A stretch of DNA of 64,000 nucleotides, taken from assembly GCA_965261915.1 (NCBI GenBank), contig CBDHDW010000013.1, positions 1,488,001 to 1,552,000 on the forward strand, in the 5' to 3' direction. The notes beneath the pieces are model-generated. The model searched no databases. It was given only the letters and a program-made list of their open reading frames with translations, and had not been told where the DNA came from. Origin of the DNA: JAIBDK01 sp965261915 (lineage in GTDB: Bacteria > Pseudomonadota > Gammaproteobacteria > Arenicellales > Poriferihabitantaceae). Made by a program: the position numbers and the translations under genes. The stretch's first letter is position 1. Each line of letters starts with the position of its first letter. This document shows, one piece after another, positions 1-9,423 of the stretch.

Positions 1-625
1 ATTCCAGCGCAAAAACGGCAACTTCAAGGTGTGTGATTGCCGTATCTTTGATTGCACCGGTTACCGCCAGACGAAACCCGCTGTTTCTATTCTGCACTTT
101 TGGCCACATCAAGCCGGGGGTATCCATCAAGGTGAAATTATCGTTGATATCGATTAACTGCTGATGTTTTGTAATCGCCGGCTCATTCCCGGTTTTCGCA
201 ACCGACCTGCCTGCCAAACTATTGATCAGTGTTGATTTGCCCACATTTGGAATACCCATAACCAATGCCGTTGTCCGCGGTTGTTTACCACCATTTTTCT
301 CGTAAAGCGTACGGCATATCTTTGAAATTCTCGAGACACTATTCCTGTTTCTCGCATCAACCATTAACACTTCTGTATTTTGTTGAGCCAGAAAATGATC
401 CATCCAGCGTTTGTTCAAAGCGGGGTCAGAAAGGTCGGTTTTGGTCAGCACGACCAAACACGGTTTTTCTCCTCGCATCTCAGCCAACATTGGATTGGCG
501 CTACTAAAAGGCACACGCGCATCCCGCAGCTCAACAAATACGTTAACCTGAGCGTAAACTTTCCTGAGCTCCTTGCTCGCTTTATTCATGTGGCCGGGAA
601 ACCACTGGATGTTCTGATTACTCAT
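1..625 (-). CDS. ylqF: Ribosome biogenesis GTPase YlqF/RbgA (3' end outside window)
   Basis: Circularly permuted GTPase involved in late assembly of the large ribosomal subunit in the cytoplasm. Reading the minus strand gives the family signature IQWFPGHMNKA near the N-terminus, then the G4 motif LTKTD, and only afterwards the P-loop GIPNVGKST and G3 DTPG. That order (G4 before G1) is diagnostic of the YlqF/RbgA group. I chose the ATG at 625, which gives MSNQNIQWFPG. An in-frame ATG at 658 would add 11 residues. The gene runs off the left window edge, so the C-terminal domain is not seen. IS1380 copy 1 sits just upstream, 57 bp from the start, between this gene and the divergent NRDE gene, so its native promoter has probably been displaced. 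Confidence 0.88.
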   Translation of the reverse strand, partial: MSNQNIQWFPGHMNKASKELRKVYAQVNVFVELRDARVPFSSANPMLAEMRGEKPCLVVLTKTDLSDPALNKRWMDHFLAQQNTEVLMVDARNRNSVSRISKICRTLYEKNGGKQPRTTALVMGIPNVGKSTLINSLAGRSVAKTGNEPAITKHQQLIDINDNFTLMDTPGLMWPKVQNRNSGFRLAVTGAIKDTAITHLEVAVFALE

Positions 626-681
626 TGAGAGATTTGGCTGGATTACACTGATATTCATTACAGTCGAACCAGCCTATTGTA

Positions 682-2340
682 CCCAAATCCCCAGATAGAG
701 TAGCATCAGCGCTTCAAGGCTCGGTGAATCCCTCTTTCAAGCCTTGTGGCTGGCCATTACAGCAAATTATGGTGGCTAGTGCCGAGAGGTTTACTCAAAA
801 ACCGCTGTTCGGTGCATTATCAGTGCTAAATCGGCTATTTTTGACGCACCTGTCCTGCAGAAGCCGTTATTCTTGTTCTATGTCGGGTTAAATGGGCGGC
901 GCTTCAAACTCCTTCAGTGCCAGCAGCACTCGTTCCAGTAGTAGTCGGTGGTTTTCCCGCATTTTTACCAAGAGTTGACGTCCCGTCCTGACCACTTTTG
1001 CCGCGATGGCGTACAGACGCCAGCGCAGTGTTATCGCACGATGCTGGGACAACTCCCCCGGCAGCAACTGACGCATGAGGGCACATAGATTGTAGGAGAG
1101 TGCGGAGATTAAAAAGTACAGCACATTGGCAGCAAAATCTGAACACGGCAGGGTGTCGCCACCAAAATCTCGTTTCAGTTCCTTGATTCGGTTCTCGCTG
1201 TCCTCGCCACGCTGGTTGTACCAGTGGACAATCTCGCTATCGCTAAGGCTATCCCGATTAGTGGCAATCGCACGATAAATATAAGCACCTGAGTTTATTT
1301 CCTCTGAACTGTTTTCTGAGCTATCTTCTGAATTATCTGATGAATCTAAATCCAGACTCGCCTGGCCGGTAACGGCTGTTCTCTGAATGATAAGGGTGAA
1401 GGGTTTTTCATACTCACCGATGCAGAAACTGGTGCGGTAGGTATCCTGACCATTGACCGCTTTGCCTTTTTTATCCAGCAAAGGCGGCCAGTCCGAAGCG
1501 CTTGCCGCTGCTATCTGCGCGCGCAGTGCGGCGCTGGTCTTGGCGCGAATGGCATACTCGATACCCTGCTTATCACAATACTCAATGACTTTTGTTTGGT
1601 AGCCGGCGGCATCAATACGCAACGCCTTCACGGTACAGTCTTCCGGGAGCGACTGCTGGCATTGCTGGATAAACGGCTTATTATCTTTCGCTGGCGGCAC
1701 ATTGCCGTGACGGAAATCCACGGCCACGATCTGCCCGGTTTCCGCAATATGCCCCACCATCGGCATAAAGCCCTTGTTCTTGTTGTAAGTCCACCGTGCA
1801 CCCGCTTTATGGGCAATAATCTCGGTGGCATCAATGTCCAGTGTGACTTCCTTACAGCGATGCAAGGCTACCTTCAATAAGGCTTTATTCACCTTTACCC
1901 AGGCAGCCTGGATTTGCGGCTGGCTTCCCATTCGCCTGAGCCAATCTCCAATCGTGGTCGCCTGGGGAAGTTTCTTGAGATCCAGCACGGTGCGCAGTGC
2001 TTCATCATCCTGAAGGTGGCGAACCTCATCCAGGTGAAAACTGCCTTCATGCTGCATCAGGATGAGGGTCTTGATGAACTCCGAGGGCTTATACCCACGA
2101 TTGCTTTTAGGCTGGGGGAAGTGCTTGTCGATTCGCTCAGACAGGTTCAGGGAGTCCATTAGTTGAGCAATCGCCAAACCGGCACGAGAGGTGAGTAAAT
2201 CGTTCGTTGTATCGAGTTTGTAGGGTAGAATAGTCATCAGCCTTGAGCTGTGCACCCATTGGGTGATGGTGGGTTTAAGAGCAAACCATTATACAGCCAA
2301 GGCTTCCTGCGTTTAAGAGATTTCTATCTGGGGATTGGGG
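682..2340 (-). mobile_element. IS1380-family insertion sequence, copy 1 (complete)
   Basis: Element of 1659 bp bounded by imperfect inverted repeats, CCCAAATCCCCAGATAGA at 682 and the complement of CCCCAATCCCCAGATAGA at 2340. A 5-bp direct repeat TTGTA flanks it at 677-681 and 2341-2345. It carries one transposase gene on the minus strand. It is nearly identical to copies at 9424-11073 and 37696-39357. It landed in the intergenic region between ylqF and the NRDE gene. Confidence 0.95.
888..2255 (-). CDS. IS1380-family transposase, copy 1
   Basis: DDE transposase that cuts and pastes the surrounding IS. The 455-residue protein has the IS1380-type core: LDIDATE (first Asp), RIDAAGYQ (second Asp region) and YNQRGEDSENRIKELK (catalytic Glu block), followed by the conserved SDFAANVLYFLISAL stretch. 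The start shown is a GTG. An ATG six codons later (2237) follows an AAGG and may be the true start. Compared with the other two copies it lacks one Leu codon near residue 27. It also differs in a short Ser/Asp/Asn/Glu-rich insertion before the Glu block. The frame is intact, so it is probably functional. Confidence 0.93.
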   Translation of the reverse strand: MHSSRLMTILPYKLDTTNDLLTSRAGLAIAQLMDSLNLSERIDKHFPQPKSNRGYKPSEFIKTLILMQHEGSFHLDEVRHLQDDEALRTVLDLKKLPQATTIGDWLRRMGSQPQIQAAWVKVNKALLKVALHRCKEVTLDIDATEIIAHKAGARWTYNKNKGFMPMVGHIAETGQIVAVDFRHGNVPPAKDNKPFIQQCQQSLPEDCTVKALRIDAAGYQTKVIEYCDKQGIEYAIRAKTSAALRAQIAAASASDWPPLLDKKGKAVNGQDTYRTSFCIGEYEKPFTLIIQRTAVTGQASLDLDSSDNSEDSSENSSEEINSGAYIYRAIATNRDSLSDSEIVHWYNQRGEDSENRIKELKRDFGGDTLPCSDFAANVLYFLISALSYNLCALMRQLLPGELSQHRAITLRWRLYAIAAKVVRTGRQLLVKMRENHRLLLERVLLALKEFEAPPI

Positions 2341-2389
2341 TTGTAACCTTCTGCTGGACTGAATGCAGGCTTCAGGTCACAATCTGCCG

Positions 2390-3157
2390 ATGTGCATTTT
2401 ATTTCTCGCCATCAAACAACACCCGAATTACCCGTTAATAATCGCAGCCAATCGCGATGAGTATCACAATCGACCATCGCTCCCGATGCATTACTGGGAA
2501 GATCAGCCGGAGATTCTCGCCGGCCGTGATAAACGCGCTGGAGGAACCTGGCTTGGCGTCAATCGCAACGGCCGTTTTTCTGCTGTTACCAACTTTCGCA
2601 CAGGACAATCGATATCTGAATCAGCCCGCAGTCGTGGCGAGCTGGTAACCAGGTTTCTATCTGACAATGATAGTATTGAAAACTTTCTTGAACTTCTGCG
2701 GACAACGAACTCACAATACTCGCCATTTAATCTGGTATTTGGCAATCGCGATGATATCCGGGTATTCTGTAATCAGGATCAGACTATAACTTCGCTTTCT
2801 GCCGGATTTCACAGCATATCAAATGGATACATAGATCATCATTGGCCGAAAATGCATGCCGGAATCAATCAATTGGAATCGTTTGTTAAAAACAACAATC
2901 GCATGGACATCGATCAACTTAATTTAATTATGCATGATCAAACACAAGCAAAAGAAAGTGATCTTCCAGAAACGGGGGTAAGCAAAGCGGTCGAACGCTT
3001 CATTTCATCAATCTTTATCATCGGAGAAAGCTACGGAACACGCACAACCAGCTATGTTTTCTACACCGCGTCTGCCCTTCAGGTGTATGAGTTGAATTAT
3101 GATCCATCCGGCGACGAAACCGGAAAACAAACATTCACCGTTACAGTAAACCCATAG
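2390..3157 (+). CDS. NRDE (TANGO2-like) family protein
   Basis: Member of the NRDE/TANGO2 family, named for an Asn-Arg-Asp-Glu motif visible here as AANRDEYHNRPS. The protein starts MCILFLAIKQHP. A Cys at position 2 is typical and suggests an N-terminal-nucleophile fold, but the biochemical role of bacterial members is not settled. GGTWLGVNRNGRFSAVTNFR-type residues after the NRDE block support the assignment. The start at 2390 is preferred over the upstream ATG at 2363 because it puts Cys at position 2. The upstream region was replaced by IS1380 copy 1, whose right repeat ends 50 bp away, so expression may be altered. Confidence 0.85.
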   Translation: MCILFLAIKQHPNYPLIIAANRDEYHNRPSLPMHYWEDQPEILAGRDKRAGGTWLGVNRNGRFSAVTNFRTGQSISESARSRGELVTRFLSDNDSIENFLELLRTTNSQYSPFNLVFGNRDDIRVFCNQDQTITSLSAGFHSISNGYIDHHWPKMHAGINQLESFVKNNNRMDIDQLNLIMHDQTQAKESDLPETGVSKAVERFISSIFIIGESYGTRTTSYVFYTASALQVYELNYDPSGDETGKQTFTVTVNP

Positions 3158-3160
3158 CCG

Positions 3161-3325
3161 ATGAATCACGATTCCAGCCCACCGCATGACAACATAAAAC
3201 TGGCGATATTTTCAGTCGTATTTGCCGTATTTGCATTATCGCTGGGGGATGCCGTAATAAGCTGTTTATTACGTTATTTTCGGCTTTGTTTACCGAAGAA
3301 TAGTAGAATCGCGTTTTTGTGCTGA
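3161..3325 (+). pseudogene. Truncated membrane protein, possibly DMT/EamA transporter N-terminus
   Basis: A 54-codon frame begins 4 bp after the NRDE gene. Its first 33 residues (KLAIFSVVFAVFALSLGDAV) look like the first helix of an EamA-type drug/metabolite transporter. It then runs into Cys/Arg-rich sequence and stops. The likely explanation is a gene start whose remainder has been deleted. The family match is from memory of the helix pattern only, so other membrane proteins are possible. Confidence 0.35.
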
Positions 3326-3376
3326 AATGCAGACGCAATTTGTTAAATCAAAAAACACGCTAAAGATTAATTTACG

Positions 3377-3757
3377 ATGAACTGGCCTGAAACACACACG
3401 AGCGTACTCCAGGAACCGCTTGAACCCTGCTCTACCGATCCAATGAGCGGATTTACGCGTAATGGTTGTTGTGAAACTGGTCCGGGAGACCTTGGATCGC
3501 ATACGGTTTGCGTGCAGGTTAGTGAAGCATTCCTTGAATTCAGCAAAGAAAATGGCAACGATCTGAGCACACCCAGGCCCGAGTTCGGATTTCAGGGTCT
3601 TACAGAAGGCGACCGTTGGTGTTTGTGTGCATCGCGTTGGCTTGAAGCGCTTAAAGCGGGTGTTGCTCCTCGTGTATTCATGAAATCCACACACGAGAAA
3701 GCCTTGGATATCATTGCCTTCGTGGATTTAAAAGATCACGCTCTCGACCTTTCGTAA
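3377..3757 (+). CDS. DUF2237 family protein
   Basis: Small soluble protein of 126 residues matching the DUF2237 family. Recognisable blocks are PLEPCSTDPMSGFTRNGCC, then GPGDLGSHTVC, EFLEFSKENGNDLSTP-like residues, GDRWCLCASRW and a C-terminal THEKALDIIAFVDLKDHAL. Several Cys are conserved (CC, CLC), which suggests metal binding or a redox role, but no function is established. It lies 21 bp before the FAD-dependent oxidoreductase in the same direction and may be co-transcribed with it. Confidence 0.85.
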   Translation: MNWPETHTSVLQEPLEPCSTDPMSGFTRNGCCETGPGDLGSHTVCVQVSEAFLEFSKENGNDLSTPRPEFGFQGLTEGDRWCLCASRWLEALKAGVAPRVFMKSTHEKALDIIAFVDLKDHALDLS

Positions 3758-3778
3758 TTCGATCAGAAGAACCATTCG

Positions 3779-5044
3779 ATGGATAAAAGCAAACAACACA
3801 TTGCCGTAGCGGGTGCCGGGATCGTCGGCGTCAGCTGTGCTCTCTGGCTCCAAAAAAAAGGCTTTAAAGTAACACTGATTGATGGTAATCGACCGGGTTC
3901 AATAACCTCTTCGGGAAACGCTTGCACAATCGCAGACTATGGCTGCATCCCCGTCAATGAGCCGAATCTTGTGAAGCGGCTTCCCAAGCTGATGTTTGGC
4001 AATGACAGCCCGCTAACCATCAATCCCTGGTATGCCATTACACATTTACCCTGGATGCTGGCTTTTCTGAAAAAGTGCAAACCCGTCGAAGTAAACAAAA
4101 CCATCGCAGCGCTTGGTACGCTGTTAAATAGCACAGATGATGGCTTGAACCCGCTTATTGAACTGACTCGATCCGGCGATCTGCTCGAGACTAACGGCTG
4201 TATGTATGTGTATCGGAAGCCAACAGAATTTGAAGCCGCATTCAAAAACAATCAGTATAGAAGAGAACAAGGGGCAGAATTTACCGAACTGAGTGGTGCT
4301 GAAGTTTATGATTTAGAGCCGAATCTACAAGCTGGATTTGAGCGCGGAATCATCTTTAAGAATGCACGGCAGGTGCTCAATCCCCAGGATTTGGTAACCC
4401 GCTTTTTTGATCACTTTATCGATGCCGGCGGCGGATACGTAGACTCTCACGCCAGCGGCATAATTCATAACGAAAGCGGTATGAAAATCTTCCTGCACAA
4501 CAAAAAATTCCTGCGTGCCAACAAGATCGTCATTTGCTGCGGTGCATTTTCAAAACAAGTGGAAGGTTGTGACGCAGAAAAACTTCCTCTGGATACAGAA
4601 CGCGGCTACCACATTCAATACTCGGGGAAACAGCATCTCGCCAATCGCCCCATTGCCTGGGCTGAATGTGGTTTTTATGCAACCCCGATGAATGAAGGGC
4701 TTCGATTCGCCGGAACCGTCGAAATAGCCGGTTTGTCCAGACCAAAAAACCGCAAGAACATTGATTACCTGATAAGCAAATCAAAACAAATGTTTGCACT
4801 GGAATCGCCGCCAGACAGTGACTGGTTGGGCTACCGACCCACCCTGCCTGATTCCATTCCGGTTATTGGGCCATCTCGAAGATCGCCTAACACTTACTAC
4901 GCATTTGGCCATCAACACATTGGTTTAACGCTGGCAGGAATAACCGGAAAACTAATCTCAGAACTGATCAACGAAGAAACCCCGTCCATCAATCTGGCAG
5001 CGTATTCAGCCAATCGGTTTCAAAACATAAAGAGCCCGTTTTAA
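3779..5044 (+). CDS. FAD-dependent amino acid oxidoreductase (DadA-like, DAO family)
   Basis: Flavoprotein of the D-amino-acid oxidase/dehydrogenase superfamily, 421 residues. The N-terminal dinucleotide-binding motif is VAGAGIVGVSCALWLQKKGF followed by VTLIDG. SSGNACTIADYGCIP corresponds to the flavin-contacting segment of DadA-type enzymes. The C-terminus has GYRPTLPDSIPVIGPS and a GHQHIGLTLAGITGKLI block that closes the FAD site. It probably oxidises a D-amino acid or a secondary/cyclic amino acid and passes electrons to the respiratory chain. The substrate cannot be read from sequence. A hairpin directly after the stop may end the transcript. Confidence 0.85.
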   Translation: MDKSKQHIAVAGAGIVGVSCALWLQKKGFKVTLIDGNRPGSITSSGNACTIADYGCIPVNEPNLVKRLPKLMFGNDSPLTINPWYAITHLPWMLAFLKKCKPVEVNKTIAALGTLLNSTDDGLNPLIELTRSGDLLETNGCMYVYRKPTEFEAAFKNNQYRREQGAEFTELSGAEVYDLEPNLQAGFERGIIFKNARQVLNPQDLVTRFFDHFIDAGGGYVDSHASGIIHNESGMKIFLHNKKFLRANKIVICCGAFSKQVEGCDAEKLPLDTERGYHIQYSGKQHLANRPIAWAECGFYATPMNEGLRFAGTVEIAGLSRPKNRKNIDYLISKSKQMFALESPPDSDWLGYRPTLPDSIPVIGPSRRSPNTYYAFGHQHIGLTLAGITGKLISELINEETPSINLAAYSANRFQNIKSPF

Positions 5045-5063
5045 CGAACCCGAATCAGGTTCG
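5045..5063 (+). terminator. Hairpin after DadA-like gene, possible terminator
   Basis: CGAACC and GGTTCG pair around a 7-nt loop immediately after the TAA stop codon. The following AAAATATTT is AT-rich but not a proper T-run, so intrinsic termination would be weak. Confidence 0.35.
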
Positions 5064-5604
5064 AAAATATTTAAAACAATCCGCCTTGACCAGATTCCAC
5101 CCCCGGTGCAGAGAATCCAGAACGGCTTGAGGAAGTTCCGGGTTAGACACAGCCGCAATATTATTTTTCAAGTGGCCATTTGACTAACTCCAACGATAAC
5201 GCCATCACCCGCTGCTGCACAAAGTCCCGAATGATGATGCCTCCAGCAAAGCGCCGCATCCGCAGGTTCAATATCGTGCTTTTCATTTTACTCTAATCCG
5301 GCGCGTTCTCGGTTCATAAGTTTTATCAGGTCGTCGTCGTAGAAGCTCATAAAAAATCTCGAAAAATCCTCGTCAGGTTCCTTATAACATGACACGTTAA
5401 CCGAAACGTTGTTCTGCCACACATCAAGTCCTTTACCCTTTCCAGAAACATCATACTCTGTGAATTTCCCATACTTTTTCGTGAGATAGGGGACGATTTT
5501 TTTCGTTAAGGATTGATTAAATCACTGACCAGCTTAAAACATGCTCCCTACACAGTTGATGAGAAAGCGCGCTACTGGGTATACGCCGCCCTATAGCAGC
5601 AAAA
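5064..5604. other. Gene-poor stretch with decayed minus-strand coding scraps
   Basis: No intact gene is seen. On the minus strand 5288-5521 is open for about 77 codons and reads like real protein (for example FSRFFMSFYDDDLIKLMNRE) but has no start codon except internal ones. Next to it 5161-5286 encodes a 41-residue frame starting MKSTILNLRMRRFAGG. Neither could be assigned to a family. I read the stretch as remnants of one or two lost genes. Confidence 0.4.
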
Positions 5605-6663
5605 TTAAATGATGATGTTAAGACACTGCATTATTGGTGTAGGATGCGATTCGCTGTTGTGTACTACCGTTAAGGTGTTTTGTTGAAATTCAATGCGATT
5701 TACAAATTCCGTATTGACGTACAATCCCTGAGTCAGAACATCTCGAATCACGGCGACTGGCGCAAACACCGCAATATTTTCAAGCGCCGGATTACCCGAC
5801 TGTTTATCAACCAGCGTTTCAATCATTTGTTCACGAGAAACGCTGTTATTCGTACCGCAAAGGTGTTTCTCCAAATTGTCAGGCAAATTCACCGATTCGT
5901 GAATCATCGGATTGATATCAATATTCAGTTTTTGAATTGTTTGAACCCCGTACCTCTCCAACAATTCGTCACACGGCATAACCAAAGTCCTCAGGCCCTG
6001 TTTTCCCGCTTTTAACTTCGGCAGGAATTCCCCCTGGGGTGAAGTATCATTCAGTCTCTGTAATGTATAGTGATTCGTGTGAGCTTCCAGTCTCAAACAA
6101 CTGATACCACAATTTGACTGCTGAAAAGTATGATGATGTTTCGAACTCAGCCCAAGCGCAGTGTTTATTAATGCTTGAATTGTTCCACCGTGGCTCACCA
6201 GCAGGATGGTTTGTGCGTCTACCTGGGGAATCAATTCCTGCCAGAACACTGCCGACCTTGAATACAAATCACGTATCGGGAAAACCTCCGCCCCGCCATG
6301 GATAACGACAAAGTTATCTGCGTCATACTTCCATGCACGATATTCATCCGGATATTGTGCGGCTATATCGTTAAAGGTCATACCCTCGAGCATATACATT
6401 TCCGTTTCCCGAAGATCATCAACCGTTTCCAGCTTAACCGGATTATCCTGCTGCGCCAGGGCAATCTCAGCCGTTTCCTGCGCTCGTGATAGCGGACTTG
6501 TCATGGCATAGTCGAGTTTAGTTTGCGTTAGCGACTGCGCTACATTTTTAGCCATGATCCTGCCGGAATCACTTAGCATAGAGGCATTACTGCTTCCCTG
6601 CATCCTTCCTTGTTTATTGAATTCGCTCAATCCATGGCGAACCAGAATAATTGTTTTAGGCAT
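5605..6663 (-). CDS. Histidine phosphatase superfamily protein with C-terminal extension
   Basis: Phosphoglycerate-mutase-like phosphatase. The N-terminal catalytic motif is LVRHGLSEFN (His nucleophile), followed by SPLSRAQETAE (Arg/phosphate pocket), the acid region EMYMLEGMTF and the second His in LLVSHGGTIQALI. These occupy about the first 195 residues, the usual size of the family. The remaining roughly 155 residues are an extra domain I do not recognise. The gene is last in a leftward three-gene run after the ketopantoate-reductase-like and acyl-CoA-ligase genes, 13 bp from the former. The substrate is unknown. A phosphorylated intermediate of the same pathway is plausible, but that is inference. 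Confidence 0.82.
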   Translation of the reverse strand: MPKTIILVRHGLSEFNKQGRMQGSSNASMLSDSGRIMAKNVAQSLTQTKLDYAMTSPLSRAQETAEIALAQQDNPVKLETVDDLRETEMYMLEGMTFNDIAAQYPDEYRAWKYDADNFVVIHGGAEVFPIRDLYSRSAVFWQELIPQVDAQTILLVSHGGTIQALINTALGLSSKHHHTFQQSNCGISCLRLEAHTNHYTLQRLNDTSPQGEFLPKLKAGKQGLRTLVMPCDELLERYGVQTIQKLNIDINPMIHESVNLPDNLEKHLCGTNNSVSREQMIETLVDKQSGNPALENIAVFAPVAVIRDVLTQGLYVNTEFVNRIEFQQNTLTVVHNSESHPTPIMQCLNIII

Positions 6664-6676
6664 CTATTTTTAAAAT

Positions 6677-7669
6677 TCAGGAATAACAGCCTGCGGTCCG
6701 CGCACGCTGCTGCAGGATAGGCAGTATTATATCGATGGTTGGTGTCGCAACGTTCGTAATCTGCCCAAGCTCCTGAACAACTGTTAACAAAGCGTCAATT
6801 TCCATTGGTCGGCCAAGCCGTAAATCCTGAAGCATGGATGTCGTATGCGCCCCCACCGCCGATGCACCTTCGATTCGCTTATCCACCGTCACCGCAAATC
6901 GAACACCGAGCTGTTCGCCAATAGACTGCGCCTCCAACATCATTTTTCGTGCGACAGAACGCGTACCCGCATCTGATGCAACAATATCCAGCGTTGCCTG
7001 AGTCAGTGAGCTCAATGGGTTAAAGCAAAGATTACCCCAAAGTTTCATCCAGATTTCATCGCGTATATTCCGAACCGGTGAGCGCAACCCTGCATTGATA
7101 AAAACTTTCGACAGGATCTGAACCCGATCACTTTTTTCTCCACTGGGTTCACCAAGAACAAATCGGTCTCCGTAAATATGCTTGACTACACCCGGTTCAG
7201 TGATCTCACATGCAGCATATACCACACAACCGATGGCCCGTTGTGGTCCGATACCATTCCATTGCTTGCCGCCAGGGTCAACACTCTCGAGTTTTCTATC
7301 CTGCCATTGACCCTGCAGTTGATAGAAATACCACCATGGAACACCATTCATCGCAGTGACCACAGCCGTATCAAGACCGAATAAAGGCTGCATTGACTTT
7401 ACAACATTCGGTACAGAATGCGCTTTTAGAGTAACGATTACATAATCCTGATGACCTAACTCCGAGGGATTATCGGTGGCAACAGGGTGGGTAATAATGC
7501 GTTCTTCATTGTCGCTTGAATCAAAATCCAGTGCCAAACCATTTTTCTGTATTGCCGAAAGGTGCGGGCCTCTGGCTACCAGCGAGACATTTTCCCCAGC
7601 CTCGGAAAGCAATGCCCCCAGATAACCGCCAATCGCTCCGGCACCATAAATTGCGATCTTCCTGGACAT
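6677..7669 (-). CDS. 2-dehydropantoate 2-reductase family oxidoreductase (PanE/ApbA-like)
   Basis: NADPH-dependent reductase of the ketopantoate reductase family. The N-terminus has the Rossmann motif IAIYGAGAIGGYLGALL and the family's second block VIVTLKAHSVP. MNGVPWWYF corresponds to the NGV motif, and the central MKLWGNLCFNPLSSLT helix carries the conserved Lys/Asn substrate-binding region. Length (330) is usual. Its start overlaps or abuts the stop of the acyl-CoA ligase gene (7670), so the two are probably translationally coupled. In that setting it may act on a 2-oxo acid other than ketopantoate. Confidence 0.85.
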   Translation of the reverse strand: MSRKIAIYGAGAIGGYLGALLSEAGENVSLVARGPHLSAIQKNGLALDFDSSDNEERIITHPVATDNPSELGHQDYVIVTLKAHSVPNVVKSMQPLFGLDTAVVTAMNGVPWWYFYQLQGQWQDRKLESVDPGGKQWNGIGPQRAIGCVVYAACEITEPGVVKHIYGDRFVLGEPSGEKSDRVQILSKVFINAGLRSPVRNIRDEIWMKLWGNLCFNPLSSLTQATLDIVASDAGTRSVARKMMLEAQSIGEQLGVRFAVTVDKRIEGASAVGAHTTSMLQDLRLGRPMEIDALLTVVQELGQITNVATPTIDIILPILQQRARTAGCYS

Positions 7670-9217
7670 CTATGCCGATAACCCCAGTTTTTCAGCAAGG
7701 CCCATTCGCTGCAGTTTTCCAGTTGCACCCTTGGGTATCTCATCAACAATCAGCACTTTCCCCGGAACCTTGAAATCTGCCAAATGCGCTGATGCAAACT
7801 TTCGAATATCGGCTTCGTTTGAATCCTTGCCATCGTATAGCACCACCGCCGCCGCAACATCTTCTCCCAGTTTTGCATGGGGTATGGCGAAAGTAACGCA
7901 TTGCTGTATGCACAGGTGATCCATGAGCACTTCATCGACTTCACGAGGCGATATTTTTTCGCCTCCTCGATTGATTATTTCCTTCAAACGGCCGGTGATC
8001 GAAAGGTATCCTGACTCATCCATCACACCCTGATCTCCTGTTCGAAACCAGCCGTCAGTAAAATTCGCTGCATTGGCTTCGGGGTTATTTTCATAGCCCG
8101 ACGTCACGTTGTTTCCGCGGATGACAATTTCACCAACCTCCCCCGCCGCCAATAACTCGCCTGCTTCACTCATAATTTCAACTTCGGGGCCCGCAGCAAC
8201 ACCCACCGCACCGGCTTTTCGATGCGCAGGCGGCAAAGGATTACTTGCCATTTGATGAGAAGCTTCGGTCATACCGTAAGCCTCGATAAGCGGTGAACCA
8301 AAAACGGCTTCCAGTTCTGCCATCACTTGTGGGGGCAAAGATGACGAAGAAGAACGAATGAATCGCAGAGGATTTGCTTCGATAATGTCGGTACTGCGCG
8401 GCGCACGAGACAGGATAGCCTGATGCATGGTGGGAACAGCGGTATACCACGTTGGCCTGGCATCGCCCATCCAGGTAAAAAACTTCAATGCATTAAATCC
8501 TGGCGTACAATAAATTGCCGCACCTGCGCGCAGTGATGCCAGCACCGCGGCGATCAGGCCATGTATGTGGAATAGCGGCATTATGTTGACGCAGCGATCT
8601 TGCTCGGTAAGCGCCAGTGAATTCATAATATTCGTTGCCGAAGCACAAATATTAGACTGGCTTAACGGCACAATTTTTGGCTTTGAAGTGGTGCCAGAGG
8701 TATGCAAAATCAGCGCCGTGTCATCTGGCTTGAGCGGTTCAATTTCTGACGACTCAGAATCCAGTTGCGCATCGACAATCAGGTCAAAATCACCAGCGGC
8801 CCGGCTCTCGTCTGAAGCCAGAAATATGACCAATATTCCCAGCTTATGCGCTGCAGCCAGCACACTTGAATCACTTTCTTGTTCGACTATGAGCGCCTTG
8901 GCACTCAAGTCATCCAGATAAAACTCAAACTCTGCCTGCTTGTATGCCGGGTTCAAAGGGGCGGTAGTTGCCGATGCTCCGACCGCAACAAACGCGGCTG
9001 CCATCTCAGGTCCATTTGGTAAAACGATGGCAACGCGATCATTTCGTCCTATGCCCACTTGACTGAGTTGCAGTTGAATTCGACCGCATAGACTCCTTAG
9101 GTCAGAATAGCGCAACGGGGTCCTGTCAGGAGCATCAAAAGCAACGTTGTCGTCACTTCCGCATAAAACAAGATCATATAGAGTAGATAGGGTATTCAAT
9201 TTGGTTTCCAAAAACAC
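7670..9217 (-). CDS. AMP-dependent acyl-CoA ligase, oxalate--CoA ligase-like
   Basis: Adenylate-forming enzyme (ANL superfamily), 515 residues, that activates a carboxylic acid with ATP and joins it to CoA. Motifs seen are the P-loop-like LHTSGTTSKPKIVPLS, the aromatic/A4 region MPLFHIHGL, EAYGMTEAS, the hinge GWFRTGDQG and a C-terminal PKGATGKLQR containing the catalytic Lys. The stretch ATWYTAVPTMHQAIL-like around residue 255 resembles the Pcs60/AAE3 oxalyl-CoA synthetase group more than long-chain ligases. It is first of a leftward operon with a reductase and a phosphatase. Oxalate is the best guess for substrate, but it is not proven by the sequence. Confidence 0.83.
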   Translation of the reverse strand: MFLETKLNTLSTLYDLVLCGSDDNVAFDAPDRTPLRYSDLRSLCGRIQLQLSQVGIGRNDRVAIVLPNGPEMAAAFVAVGASATTAPLNPAYKQAEFEFYLDDLSAKALIVEQESDSSVLAAAHKLGILVIFLASDESRAAGDFDLIVDAQLDSESSEIEPLKPDDTALILHTSGTTSKPKIVPLSQSNICASATNIMNSLALTEQDRCVNIMPLFHIHGLIAAVLASLRAGAAIYCTPGFNALKFFTWMGDARPTWYTAVPTMHQAILSRAPRSTDIIEANPLRFIRSSSSSLPPQVMAELEAVFGSPLIEAYGMTEASHQMASNPLPPAHRKAGAVGVAAGPEVEIMSEAGELLAAGEVGEIVIRGNNVTSGYENNPEANAANFTDGWFRTGDQGVMDESGYLSITGRLKEIINRGGEKISPREVDEVLMDHLCIQQCVTFAIPHAKLGEDVAAAVVLYDGKDSNEADIRKFASAHLADFKVPGKVLIVDEIPKGATGKLQRMGLAEKLGLSA

Positions 9218-9423
9218 AAAACGGCGAGCAGCATGAAAATTTAATTAAACAGATTGCACCCTGAAACGAGTTATTGTCAAGGTGGTGTAGTGGCTGAGAG
9301 TTTAGCTTACAGGCAGCTAATTTATATGTTAAGCCTGAATCATTTATGATCTTTCCAGAGTTTTCACAGTTATTGCAGCTAAGACAATAGGTTAGAAGGT
9401 ATCTGAACTAATTGAGACCTTTG

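Noticed and set aside
1596..1880. Frames opposite the IS1380 transposase (also near 9887 and 38159)
   Set aside because: They recur in every copy of the IS and are antisense shadows of the transposase gene.
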